This document shows positions 25,839 to 34,056 of a stretch of DNA of 64,000 nt, one piece after another. Position 1 is the stretch's first letter, and each line of letters opens with the position of its first letter. The notes under the pieces were generated by a model. It was not told the DNA's origin and made no database searches. It saw only the letters and a list, made by a program, of their open reading frames with translations. A program made the position numbers and the translations under genes. Source of the DNA: Halpernia humi (lineage in GTDB: Bacteria > Bacteroidota > Bacteroidia > Flavobacteriales > Weeksellaceae); the NCBI RefSeq assembly GCF_900108025.1, contig NZ_FNUS01000001.1:62001-126000 (forward strand), read 5' to 3'.

Positions 25839-27950
25839 ACTGCCATAATTTATCGTCACTTTATTTTTTGAAATCTGTTCAATAGTTCCCACACTTGCTG
25901 AACCTTTTATGCGAACGCGTTGTCCGATTTTCATCCAAACGGCGCGTTCTGTAGATTTTTTTTCTTCAATTTTGGTGTTGGTTTCCTCGATCTTTTCTTG
26001 AACATCCACTTTTTTTAATTCCTGCGTGATTTTTCTTTTTACGACTTTCAACTTTTTTGTTTCGTTTTTATCACCACCTAATCTGCGAAATTTCTCTTGT
26101 TCTAAAATTTTAACAAAATCTTTCACCACATCTTTTCGGGATTTCCCTTTGGCGTATGCTTCTATAAAGGTTTCTACCTTGTTTCCAAATTGCAATTTTC
26201 GGTGTTCGTCTTCATATAATTTCTGGAAATTAAAGAGTTTTTGTTCTAATTGCTCGTTTAATTTTTGCAGATTTTCTTTCTTATTTTGGGCAGAATCTTT
26301 TTGCTCGGTAAGATTGGTTTTTAATTTTTCTACTTCAAATTTTTCCTGCTGAAGTTTCACGATGGTTTTATCTAAATTCACGATATCGTGTTCCACTTTC
26401 GAGCGCGCAGAATCTAAAATAAATTTCGGAATTTTATTTTTTTGCGCCACTTCAAATGTAAACGAACTTCCGGCTTGTCCGATTTCCAGTTTATACAAAG
26501 GCAACAAAGTATTTTCGTCAAAAAGCATAGCGGCATTTTGCGCGTTCGGCAATTGTTCTACAACTAATTTTATGTTGGTGTAATGCGTTGTGATAATTGC
26601 GAAACTTTTTTTGTCATAGAAAAATTCTAAAAATGCTTCAGCCAATGCGCCACCGAGTTCCGGATCAGAACCAGTTCCAAATTCATCGATTAAAAGCAGC
26701 GTATTTTCATCCGTTTTTTTAATCATTTCGCCCATTTTTTTTAGGCGAGAAGAATAAGTGGACAAATGGTTTTCAATAGATTGATTGTCACCAATATCGG
26801 TCATAATTTTATCAAAGAAAAACATCTCACTTTTCGGATGAACGGGAACTAAAATTCCAGATTGAATCATTAATTGAAGTAAACCAACCGTCTTTAAAGT
26901 GATGGATTTTCCGCCCGCATTTGGACCAGAAATGCAGATAATTCTTTTGTGTTCGGTAAAAGTTAAAGTCTGCGGAAAAATTTCTTTTTTCTCTTCCTGA
27001 TTGCTTAGCCAAAGCAAAGGATGAAACGCGTTCACCAAACGCATCGTTTGAAATTTGTTGATTTTTGGTAAAACACCATTTATTTTTTCGGCAAATTTTG
27101 CTTTTGCGCGAACGATATCTAAATCAAAAATATAGTTTTGATAAGTGGTAAGTTGCGGGAAAAATTCAGAAATTTCTGCGGTTAATTTCCGTAAAATTTT
27201 ATCAATTTCTTTTTTTTCTTCGTCTTCACTTTCTCTTAATTTAAAGTAATGTTTAACGACAGATTCGGGTTGCAAAAATGTGATTGAACCTGTTTTTGAA
27301 ACGCCCAAAACCCTGCCGGCAATTCGTTTTTTGTAGGCAGATTTTACGGCCAAAACGCGTTGGTCATCAATGACGGTTTCTTTAATATCATCCAAAAAAT
27401 CAGTGCCTGCAAAGGAAGATAATGCTTTGCTAAAATTCTGCTGAATGGCTTTTTTAGCGTGATTAATTTCAATTCTTAAAGATTTTAAAAGCGGTGAAGC
27501 ATCACTTTTAACTTCTTCAAAACGGTTAAAAACTTTGTCAATTTTATCAATTATCGTTTTTTGAAAATCTAATTCAGCAACTTCCTCCGTTAATATTGGA
27601 AAATTATCAATTAATTTTGGGAAGAAATTTTGAAGTTTTCCAATTTGCGAGGTAATATTTTTTATTCGAATGAAGGCTTTATTTTCCAGACGGAAATTCT
27701 CAATGTGCATGAGTTTTAATTCCGCTTCAATGTCGTCATAATTAGTGAAAGGAATAATATTTTCGCTTTCAAAAGAACTTAAATATTCCGATACTTTTTG
27801 CAAAGAAATCTGCGCTTCATCAAAATCTAAAGGTTTAATTTCTAAAATATTTTGCGCAGTTTTGGCCGTGAAAGCAAAAGGCGCAATCTCGGCTAAAAGT
27901 TGATCAAATTCTAATTCCTGTAAATGGTCTTTGGTAATATGCACGTGCAA
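25797..27950 (-). CDS. mutS2: MutS2 family ATPase/endonuclease
   Basis: A 717-residue MutS2: core and lever helices (~1-310), ATPase with Walker A ISGPNAGGKSITLKT (~335-349), LIDEFGTGSDPELGG and TTHYTNIK, a long coiled coil (~510-600), and a C-terminal KOW-like region ending NYGSFKTQISGDELERV. A full C-terminal Smr nuclease domain is not evident, so nuclease activity is uncertain; related proteins rescue collided ribosomes or limit recombination. The frame opens at TTG 27950; GTG at 27944, giving HITKDHLQELEF, may be the true start. The 3' end is duplicated downstream. Confidence 0.92.
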   Translation of the reverse strand: MHVHITKDHLQELEFDQLLAEIAPFAFTAKTAQNILEIKPLDFDEAQISLQKVSEYLSSFESENIIPFTNYDDIEAELKLMHIENFRLENKAFIRIKNITSQIGKLQNFFPKLIDNFPILTEEVAELDFQKTIIDKIDKVFNRFEEVKSDASPLLKSLRIEINHAKKAIQQNFSKALSSFAGTDFLDDIKETVIDDQRVLAVKSAYKKRIAGRVLGVSKTGSITFLQPESVVKHYFKLRESEDEEKKEIDKILRKLTAEISEFFPQLTTYQNYIFDLDIVRAKAKFAEKINGVLPKINKFQTMRLVNAFHPLLWLSNQEEKKEIFPQTLTFTEHKRIICISGPNAGGKSITLKTVGLLQLMIQSGILVPVHPKSEMFFFDKIMTDIGDNQSIENHLSTYSSRLKKMGEMIKKTDENTLLLIDEFGTGSDPELGGALAEAFLEFFYDKKSFAIITTHYTNIKLVVEQLPNAQNAAMLFDENTLLPLYKLEIGQAGSSFTFEVAQKNKIPKFILDSARSKVEHDIVNLDKTIVKLQQEKFEVEKLKTNLTEQKDSAQNKKENLQKLNEQLEQKLFNFQKLYEDEHRKLQFGNKVETFIEAYAKGKSRKDVVKDFVKILEQEKFRRLGGDKNETKKLKVVKRKITQELKKVDVQEKIEETNTKIEEKKSTERAVWMKIGQRVRIKGSASVGTIEQISKNKVTINYGSFKTQISGDELERV

Positions 27951-27956
27951 AGATAA

Positions 27957-28012
27957 TTAATTTGAGAATTTTAAAATTGCTTAATTTGAGAATTAAAATT
28001 GATTAAATTTGA
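27957..28012 (+). repeat. Three direct repeats with embedded -7-like boxes
   Basis: TTAATTTGAGAATT occurs at 27957 and 27981, each followed by AAAATTG, and a shorter TTAAATTTGA follows at 28003. It fills the divergent gap between mutS2 and the acetyltransferase gene; the last unit contains TAAATTTG. Confidence 0.65.
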
Positions 28013-28014
28013 AA

Positions 28015-28518
28015 ATGAATTTTGAAACCAAAAGATTAATTCTTAGAAGCATTACCGAAAATGATGCGCAAGATATTTTTGAGATTAGAAGCAACGAAAT
28101 TGTAAATCAATTTATCAAGCGAAAAAAGACAGAATCAATAAAAGATGCTTTAGATTTTATTCAATTAATTAATAAAAATGAAGAAAATAAAAAAGGCTTT
28201 TATTTTGGAATTTGTGAAAAAGAAAGTGATAAAATAATCGGAACGGTTTGTTTGTGGAAGTTTTCAGAAGATTTTAAAAAAGCAGAATTGGGTTATGAAT
28301 TGTTGCCACAATTTCACCATTTAGGAATTATGTCTGAAGCAGTTGGATTTATTATTAATCATGGTTTCAAGGTTTTAAACTTAGAAAGAATTGAGGCTTT
28401 CACCAGTAGAAACAATCAAAATTCCATAAAATTATTGTCGAAATTTAATTTTAATAGAAACGAAAAAAGATCCGATGAAAACAATGCTGAAAATCTTATT
28501 TTTGAATTGTCCTTATAA
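28015..28518 (+). CDS. GNAT family N-acetyltransferase (RimJ/RimL type)
   Basis: 167 residues with the GNAT fold: opening MNFETKRLILRSITENDA, beta-4 IGTVCLWKF, the acetyl-CoA loop region YELLPQFHHLGIMSEA, and the C-terminal VLNLERIEAFTSRNNQNSIKLL typical of RimJ-like enzymes. It should acetylate an amino group of a protein or small molecule. ATG 28015 is preferred over TTG 28009, which falls inside a TAAATTTG box. Confidence 0.88.
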   Translation: MNFETKRLILRSITENDAQDIFEIRSNEIVNQFIKRKKTESIKDALDFIQLINKNEENKKGFYFGICEKESDKIIGTVCLWKFSEDFKKAELGYELLPQFHHLGIMSEAVGFIINHGFKVLNLERIEAFTSRNNQNSIKLLSKFNFNRNEKRSDENNAENLIFELSL

Positions 28519-28532
28519 TAAAGCAACAAGTG

Positions 28533-28553
28533 TTTGTCATTCTGAAAGAATCT
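28533..28553 (+). repeat. Diverged copy of the GTCATTCCGTAGGAATCT repeat
   Basis: Matches 18 of 21 positions of the inverted repeat that flanks the GIY-YIG gene at 38145-38165. Here it lies alone between the acetyltransferase gene and ung. Confidence 0.6.
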
Positions 28554-28600
28554 CAGCGCTGAAATTTCTATGGATTAATAAAATTATTTTGAGTTTCGCT

Positions 28601-28642
28601 AAAATCTAAAATCTAAAATCTAAAATCTAAAATCTAAAAGCT
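28601..28642 (+). repeat. Heptamer array (6 units, aaaatct) before ung
   Basis: Five perfect aaaatct units and one aaaagct end 4 nt before the ung ATG, so the array occupies the place where a ribosome-binding site would be expected. Confidence 0.85.
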
Positions 28643-28646
28643 ATTT

Positions 28647-29288
28647 ATGACCTGGAAAGAAATTCTCGCCCCAATAAAAGAATCAGATTATTTTAAAAAC
28701 CTTTGGGAAACCGTAAAATTAGAATACAAAAAAAGTCCGTGTTTTCCGCCACCAAAACAAATTTTCCGAGCGTTGGAATTAACGCCATTTGATGAAATTA
28801 AAGTCGTCATTCTTGGTCAAGATCCTTATCATAATGATTTTCAAGCGAATGGTTTGTGTTTTTCTGTGTCTGAAAAAGTGGCAACTCCGCCATCTTTAAG
28901 AAATATTTTCACAGAATTGGAAAATGATTTGGGCATAAAAAGAACAAAAAAAGAATTGGATGATTGGGCGCAGCAAGGCGTTTTACTTTTAAATGCTACT
29001 TTGACGGTTCGTGCGCATGAAGCCAATTCTCACCAAAAACTCGATTGGGAAAAATTTACAGATTTTATTATTAAAGAAATTTCAGATAAAAAAGAGAATG
29101 TGGTTTTTGTTTTGTGGGGAAGTTTTGCTCAGAAAAAGTCTGTTTTAATCGATGAAAGCAAACATTTGATTTTAAAATCGGTTCATCCTTCGCCGCTTTC
29201 TTCTTACCGTGGTTTTTTTGGAAGCGCGCCTTTTTCTAAAATTAATGATTATTTAAAATCAAAAAAGAAAGAAATTATTCATTGGTAG
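28647..29288 (+). CDS. ung: Uracil-DNA glycosylase, family 1
   Basis: 213 residues with the water-activating motif GQDPYHNDFQANGLCFS (~57-73) and the minor-groove motif HPSPLSSYRGFFG (~177-189). It removes uracil from DNA as the first step of base excision repair. Length is slightly short but complete. Its last 14 nt overlap the convergent lipoprotein gene. The 5' region consists of the heptamer array. Confidence 0.96.
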   Translation: MTWKEILAPIKESDYFKNLWETVKLEYKKSPCFPPPKQIFRALELTPFDEIKVVILGQDPYHNDFQANGLCFSVSEKVATPPSLRNIFTELENDLGIKRTKKELDDWAQQGVLLLNATLTVRAHEANSHQKLDWEKFTDFIIKEISDKKENVVFVLWGSFAQKKSVLIDESKHLILKSVHPSPLSSYRGFFGSAPFSKINDYLKSKKKEIIHW

Positions 29289-29769
29289 CGGGCTTTTGTT
29301 TTTCGATTTTTAAAGCAATTTGATAGTGTCCTTTTAAATCTTCTTTTTTATCTTTTTGATTTGGATAAGGTAAAACTTGTTCTAAAGTAATGGTGTAACC
29401 AAAAATATCTTGTGTTTTTACTAGATTTTTCCCGTCTAAATTTACAGTGCTTAATTCTATTAACATCGGTCTTGAAGTGGTGGTCATGATTTCTACAGAT
29501 GCAGTTGCCGCGCCAGACCAAATGCAATTTACGCCAGTTGGACATCTGGAATCTGAAATAATTCCTTTAAAAGTAACATTCATTTGATACTCTTTTAAGA
29601 AAATGTTTTCGCCTTCATTTAGATAAATTAAATTTTGAGAATTATCAATTTTTGTTGAAGTTGCAACTTCATTTTTTGCTGAATTGTTTTCAGAATCTAT
29701 TATTTTTTGAGTTTGACAATTCATCAAAGTACAAAAACCAAGCGTTGAGAAAATTAATTTATTTAACAT
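29275..29769 (-). CDS. Lipoprotein with DSRCP..CIW motif
   Basis: 164 residues with a lipoprotein signal (LGFCTLMNC, lipid-attached Cys18), a low-complexity Ser/Asn/Thr linker and a beta domain (~48-155). That domain contains DSRCPTGVNCIWSGAA; the two cysteines probably form a disulfide. This motif occurs in many secreted Bacteroidetes proteins of unknown function. It starts 5 nt after the DUF456 gene and its 3' end overlaps ung by 14 nt. Confidence 0.75.
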   Translation of the reverse strand: MLNKLIFSTLGFCTLMNCQTQKIIDSENNSAKNEVATSTKIDNSQNLIYLNEGENIFLKEYQMNVTFKGIISDSRCPTGVNCIWSGAATASVEIMTTTSRPMLIELSTVNLDGKNLVKTQDIFGYTITLEQVLPYPNQKDKKEDLKGHYQIALKIEKQKPATNE

Positions 29770-29774
29770 GATTT

Positions 29775-30266
29775 TTAAGATTTAAAAAGATTAAAAATAA
29801 CAACCAATAACATTGCCAAACCAACTAAAAAATTAAAACCAGTTCCATAAAGAAAACCGATAAATGCACCTTTCATACTGTTAAATGCTTTCTTTTTATC
29901 TTTAAAATCATGCAATAATTCGCCAAGAAAAACGCCCGCAAACATTCCGATTAAAAACCCAAATGGAATTGGGATAAAAATCATTCCGAGAATTGTTCCG
30001 ACAAATGAACCAATACTTCCATAACGCGTACCGCCATATTTTTTATTGGTTTTTGCCGGGATGATGTAATTTAAAACCGTAGAAATTATTGTTAGAATTG
30101 AAAAAATCCAGATCCACAAAATACTTAAATCAGAATTGGTCCCGAATTTATATATCAACAAACCACATAAACTTAAAAGCAAACCAGGCAAAACTGGGAG
30201 GAAAGTTCCTAAAATACCTATAACAAGTAGAATTATGCTTAAAAGCCGAATTAAATTTTCTTCCAT
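29775..30266 (-). CDS. DUF456 family membrane protein
   Basis: 163 residues, almost entirely hydrophobic, with about four to five helices and the glycine-rich segments GTFLPVLPGLLLSLCGLL and GGTRYGSIGSFVGTILGMI typical of DUF456, a glycine-zipper family. The function is unknown. It is the first gene of a two-gene unit with the lipoprotein gene, and divergent from the channel gene. Confidence 0.88.
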   Translation of the reverse strand: MEENLIRLLSIILLVIGILGTFLPVLPGLLLSLCGLLIYKFGTNSDLSILWIWIFSILTIISTVLNYIIPAKTNKKYGGTRYGSIGSFVGTILGMIFIPIPFGFLIGMFAGVFLGELLHDFKDKKKAFNSMKGAFIGFLYGTGFNFLVGLAMLLVVIFNLFKS

Positions 30267-30326
30267 TTTTAATATGTTTCGAGTATAAAATTAGTTAAAT
30301 ATAAAGCATAGCCAAAAGTTATTTGG

Positions 30327-30334
30327 TATTTTTG
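30327..30334 (+). promoter_or_regulatory. -7 box (TATTTTTG) for the MscS gene, near-leaderless
   Basis: TATTTTTG ends 5 nt before the ATG at 30340, so the transcript would start at or next to the start codon. Confidence 0.5.
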
Positions 30335-30339
30335 CAGTT

Positions 30340-31599
30340 ATGGGCGAAGACTTAATAACAACTAAAGATTTACTGCAAAATATTAGTGACCAAATTCACT
30401 ATTTTGTAAAAGGAAATTTTCCAGATGATTTGGTTTTGTGGGTGCAAATTCTTGCGAAGTTTTTGCTTTTAGCGGCATTAATTTACTTGGTTAGTACTTT
30501 TTTTAAAATTATTTTCAAAATCGTTTTCAAATTTTTTGTGAATGAAGATCGGTTTCCTATTTTGATCTCGATTTACAAATCCCGCACTACAACTTCGATT
30601 GCGAGATTAATCGCTCTTTTTATCGGTAGTTACGCTTTATATTCAATATTTTATAGACATCCAAAAAGTTTCGATTTTTTAGAAATTATCATTAAAATTC
30701 TATTTGTTTTAGTGCTCGGAAATATGATTTTCAGAATGCTTAAAGCGGTTGAATTCTACTATTTACATAAAAAAGATTTTTACATTATAATGGCGCTTCG
30801 TGCCATTAACCAAACAGTAAAAATATTCGGAATTTTCATTTTTTCAATTATTGCGATTAGTATTTTATTCAGAATCAGTGGAACCGCAATTTTAGGAAGT
30901 TTAGGGGCAATTACGGCTGTTTTGGTCTTGGTTTTCAGAGATACAATTTTGGGCTTTGTAACGGGCATCCATGTCGCGACTTCTAAAAATTTAAAAGTAA
31001 ATGACTGGATCGGGATTCCAAAATATAATCTTGAAGGAACCATTTTAGACATTAATCTTTTAACCACGAAAATTTTAAACTTTGATAAAACTGTTTCCAC
31101 AATTCCAACTTATGATTTACTTTCTACGGAAATAAAAAACCTTCAAGTAATGTCCGAAACCAATACACGAAGAATTAAAAAATCGATTTTCTTTAACATC
31201 AATTCTTTTAGATTTATTGACAAGGAATTGTTTGATAAATTAAAACAGATCAATCTGATTTCTGATTATTTGGATGAAAAATCGGAAGAAATTAGAGATA
31301 GCAAAAAAGAAATGAGCCATTATGAAACCATTATAAATGGCGCGCAACTCACTAATATCGGGGTTTTTCGATATTATGCCATTCAGTATTTAAAACAGAA
31401 TAAACATGTAGATCAGGCGGGAACTTTGATGGTTAGGCAGTTGGATATTACGCCGCAAGGTTTGCCTTTAGAGATTTATTGTTTCACAAATGATTCTAAA
31501 TGGGAACATTTTGAGCAAATTCAAGCCGATATTTTTGATCATCTTTTGGTGGCTGCAAAAGAATTTGATTTAGAAGTGGTTCAATATACAAAAAATTAG
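30340..31599 (+). CDS. MscS family mechanosensitive ion channel (YbdG-like)
   Basis: 419 residues with about five helices (~35-55, ~82-100, ~112-130, ~147-175 and the pore helix ~178-210), then the MscS beta domain beginning FRDTILGFVTGIHVATS and NDWIGIP, and a C-terminal alpha/beta domain. The pore helix has the Gly/Ala-rich packing ILGSLGAITAVLVLVF. It should open under membrane tension to protect against moderate hypo-osmotic stress. Length is close to YbdG rather than to the short MscS. pdxJ follows after 2 nt, so they form an operon. Confidence 0.9.
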   Translation: MGEDLITTKDLLQNISDQIHYFVKGNFPDDLVLWVQILAKFLLLAALIYLVSTFFKIIFKIVFKFFVNEDRFPILISIYKSRTTTSIARLIALFIGSYALYSIFYRHPKSFDFLEIIIKILFVLVLGNMIFRMLKAVEFYYLHKKDFYIIMALRAINQTVKIFGIFIFSIIAISILFRISGTAILGSLGAITAVLVLVFRDTILGFVTGIHVATSKNLKVNDWIGIPKYNLEGTILDINLLTTKILNFDKTVSTIPTYDLLSTEIKNLQVMSETNTRRIKKSIFFNINSFRFIDKELFDKLKQINLISDYLDEKSEEIRDSKKEMSHYETIINGAQLTNIGVFRYYAIQYLKQNKHVDQAGTLMVRQLDITPQGLPLEIYCFTNDSKWEHFEQIQADIFDHLLVAAKEFDLEVVQYTKN

Positions 31600-31601
31600 A
31601 A

Positions 31602-32321
31602 ATGACAAAACTTAGCGTTAATATTAATAAAATTGCCACATTGCGAAATGCACGCGGTGGCGAATTTCCAAGTGTGACCGAAGCCGCAATTAAGTTGCAA
31701 GAATTTGGTGCACAAGGAATTACGATTCATCCAAGACCAGATGAAAGACACATTACCAGAAAAGATGTTTATGATTTAAAACCTTTAATAACTACAGAAT
31801 TTAATATTGAAGGCAATCCGCACCGCGATTTTATCGATATGGTTTTGAAAGTAAAACCCGAACAAGTCACTTTGGTTCCAGACGCGGATGATGCGATTAC
31901 ATCAAACGCCGGTTGGGATTGCAAAAAAAATCAGGATTTTTTAACGGAAATTATTTCTGAATTTAAAAATGCCGGAATTAGAACATCTGTTTTTCTTGAT
32001 CCAAATCCAGAAATGGTAGAATTTGCCGCAAAAACAGGAACAGATAGAATTGAACTTTACACCGAAGCCTACGCAAAAGACTATCCCAAAGATAAAAACT
32101 CAGCTATACAATCTTACGTTGAAACGGCGCAAAGATGTGTGGATTTTAATTTGGGCGTGAACGCAGGACACGATTTAAGTTTAGAAAATTTAAAGTTTTT
32201 TGCAGATGAAATCCCGAATTTATTGGAAGTTTCCATTGGTCATGCACTAATTTCGGAAGCACTTTATATGGGATTAGAAAACACGGTTCAGTCTTATTTG
32301 AAGCGATTGGCAAAATGGTAA
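31602..32321 (+). CDS. pdxJ: Pyridoxine 5'-phosphate synthase
   Basis: A 239-residue TIM-barrel enzyme: LSVNINKIATLRNARGG at the N-terminus, HPRPDERHI, the catalytic NIEGNP region, TLVPD, RIELYTEAYA and GVNAGHDLSLENL. It condenses 1-deoxyxylulose 5-phosphate with 3-amino-2-oxopropyl phosphate in the DXP-dependent vitamin B6 pathway. It begins 2 nt after the channel gene. It is usually followed by a hydrolase gene in relatives; here a two-gene toxin-like module intervenes. Confidence 0.96.
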   Translation: MTKLSVNINKIATLRNARGGEFPSVTEAAIKLQEFGAQGITIHPRPDERHITRKDVYDLKPLITTEFNIEGNPHRDFIDMVLKVKPEQVTLVPDADDAITSNAGWDCKKNQDFLTEIISEFKNAGIRTSVFLDPNPEMVEFAAKTGTDRIELYTEAYAKDYPKDKNSAIQSYVETAQRCVDFNLGVNAGHDLSLENLKFFADEIPNLLEVSIGHALISEALYMGLENTVQSYLKRLAKW

Positions 32322-32337
32322 AAATTGTGTAAATTTG
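32307..32337 (+). promoter_or_regulatory. Promoter (TTG -33, TAAATTTG -7) for the AbiEii module
   Basis: TTG at 32307-32309 and TAAATTTG at 32330-32337 are separated by 20 nt, matching the Bacteroidetes promoter pattern. The -33 element lies inside the 3' end of pdxJ and the ATG at 32342 follows by 4 nt, so the message would be leaderless. Confidence 0.6.
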
Positions 32338-32341
32338 GGTT

Positions 32342-32647
32342 ATGGGCAAAAAAATTACAGTGCAAGATTTTTCTCAACATCTCTTTTGGGATGTAGATTT
32401 AAAGACTTTTGATTTGGAAGTTCATAAAATATTTATGGTCGGTCGTGTTTTAGAATATGGATTAATTCAGGATTGGAAAAACTTAAAAAAACTTTATGGT
32501 TTACAGCAAATTAAAGAAATTTCTTTAAATCTTAGAAGTTTAGACGCGGTTACACTCTCGTTTGTTTCCACTATTTTCAATATTAATAAAACAGAGTTCA
32601 GATGTTACAAACACAGACAGTTAGTCCAGAATTACTGGAACTCTTAA
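32342..32647 (+). CDS. Small DUF6922-like protein, probable partner (antitoxin) of the AbiEii-type protein
   Basis: 101 residues with the conserved pattern LFWDVD...LEVHKIFMVGRVLEYG...DWKNLKKLYG and an LRSLDAVTLSF helix. I recall this pattern as DUF6922, encoded ahead of AbiEii-type nucleotidyltransferases; it is much shorter than the AbiEi antitoxin with its winged-helix domain. The 3' end overlaps the next gene by 46 nt, so the pair is co-translated. The antitoxin role is inferred from gene order only. Confidence 0.7.
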   Translation: MGKKITVQDFSQHLFWDVDLKTFDLEVHKIFMVGRVLEYGLIQDWKNLKKLYGLQQIKEISLNLRSLDAVTLSFVSTIFNINKTEFRCYKHRQLVQNYWNS

Positions 32648-33210
32648 GAAAAATTTCTAATTCTGATTTTTTTTCTGATTTCTTTTTGGTTGGCGGAACT
32701 GCATTAGCACTTCAAATAGGCCATCGTAACTCTATAGATTTGGATTTTTTTGCAAAAAAAGATATTGACGAAAATTTATTTCTTGAAAAATTGTCGGAAT
32801 TTGGAAAGGTAATTAAATTTAGTTCTTCCAAAAACATTTTAATTTGTTCAGTAAATGGTGTGAAAGTAGATTTTGTTAATCATATTTACAAGTTTTTAGA
32901 TGAACCATTAATTTTAGATGGAATAAAAATGGCTTCAAAAAGAGATATCTCTGCAATGAAATTGAACGCAATTGAAGGTCGCGGTTCAAAAAAAGATTTT
33001 ATTGATTTGTATTTTTTATTAAATTATATGTCTTTACCGGAAATGATTGAAGCTTACAAATTAAAGTACCCAAATCATTCAGAATTTATGATGTTAAAAT
33101 CTCTTACTTATTTTGAAGATGCAGATCATTTTCCACAACCGGAAATGTTTGCAGATTTCAATTGGGAGAATGCAAAACAGAAAATCATTCAAGAATTTTT
33201 AAAATTATAA
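32602..33210 (+). CDS. AbiEii/AbiGii-type nucleotidyltransferase (toxin-like)
   Basis: A 202-residue DNA polymerase beta-like nucleotidyltransferase. The motif GGTALALQIGHRNSIDLDFF carries the two metal-binding aspartates (Asp46, Asp48). A third acidic strand (VKVDFV) and the KRDISAMKLNAIEGRGSKKD segment complete the active site. AbiEii toxins use GTP or modify tRNA and cause growth arrest upon phage infection. The ATG at 32602 lies within the partner gene. The module separates pdxJ from a hydrolase gene and is probably a horizontally acquired defence or toxin-antitoxin unit. Confidence 0.85.
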   Translation: MLQTQTVSPELLELLRKISNSDFFSDFFLVGGTALALQIGHRNSIDLDFFAKKDIDENLFLEKLSEFGKVIKFSSSKNILICSVNGVKVDFVNHIYKFLDEPLILDGIKMASKRDISAMKLNAIEGRGSKKDFIDLYFLLNYMSLPEMIEAYKLKYPNHSEFMMLKSLTYFEDADHFPQPEMFADFNWENAKQKIIQEFLKL

Positions 33211-33214
33211 ACTA

Positions 33215-33994
33215 TTGGAAAATAATATACTACACTCAAAAATCTACGGAAAAGAAAAAGTCGGAATTCCACTTTTGGTTTTTCACGGTTTGTTCGGAAT
33301 GCTCGATAATTGGGGAAGTTTTGGGAAGGATTTTGGCGAAATAATGCCGGTTCATTTGATCGATTTAAGAAATCACGGCAAAAGTTTTCATTCAGGTGAA
33401 ATGTCGCATAATGATTTAGCGGAAGATATTTTAAATTATATGTCTGCCAATCAAATTGAAAAAGCACATTTACTCGGTCATTCTTTAGGCGGAAAAGCCG
33501 TGATGCAATTCGCCATGAAATATCCAGAAAAAATTGAAAAATTAATCGTCGTTGATATCGCCCCGAAATCTTATCCGCCACATCATCAGGGAATTCTGAA
33601 GGCTTTACAATCAGTGAATTTAGATGAGGTAAAAAGTAGAGGCGAAGTTGAAGATGTTTTAAGCCAATATATTCCGGAAAAATCGGTGGTTTATTTTTTA
33701 GCCAAAAGTCTTTATTGGAATGATGAAAAAAAATTAGCGTGGCGTTTTAATCTTCAAACATTAAATGATAAATATGCTGAGTTTGTCTCAAATGCGATTA
33801 AATTTGGCGTCTTTGAAGGTCAAACTTTATTTATTGCGGGTGCAAATTCCAATTATATTTTGCCACAGGATTCTTTATTAATAAAACAGCAATTTCCAAA
33901 TTCAAAAGTAATTACAATAAAAAACGCCGGCCATTGGGTGCAGGCAGAAAATCCAAAAGATTTTTTTAATGCAGTTTTAGAATTTTTAACTTGA
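33215..33994 (+). CDS. Alpha/beta-hydrolase (YbfF-like esterase)
   Basis: 259 residues with the hydrolase fold: oxyanion segment VFHGLFGMLDNWGS, nucleophile elbow LLGHSLGGKA (Ser ~91), acid region and the terminal His in NAGHWVQAENP (~240). DLRNHGKS near 46-53 is typical of YbfF/epoxide-hydrolase-like esterases. The substrate is unknown. The start is TTG at 33215, 4 nt after the nucleotidyltransferase gene; no ATG lies ahead of the first strand. Confidence 0.88.
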   Translation: MENNILHSKIYGKEKVGIPLLVFHGLFGMLDNWGSFGKDFGEIMPVHLIDLRNHGKSFHSGEMSHNDLAEDILNYMSANQIEKAHLLGHSLGGKAVMQFAMKYPEKIEKLIVVDIAPKSYPPHHQGILKALQSVNLDEVKSRGEVEDVLSQYIPEKSVVYFLAKSLYWNDEKKLAWRFNLQTLNDKYAEFVSNAIKFGVFEGQTLFIAGANSNYILPQDSLLIKQQFPNSKVITIKNAGHWVQAENPKDFFNAVLEFLT

Positions 33995-34035
33995 GTTTTC
34001 ATTTTTAATATGTTTGAGTTTTCCTTTTTAAACGC

Positions 34036-34043
34036 TATTTTTG
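34036..34043 (+). promoter_or_regulatory. -7 box (TATTTTTG) for the SDR gene
   Basis: It ends 13 nt before the TTG start at 34057 and supports that start over any later codon. Confidence 0.5.
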
Positions 34044-34056
34044 TAAAAATTCGGAG

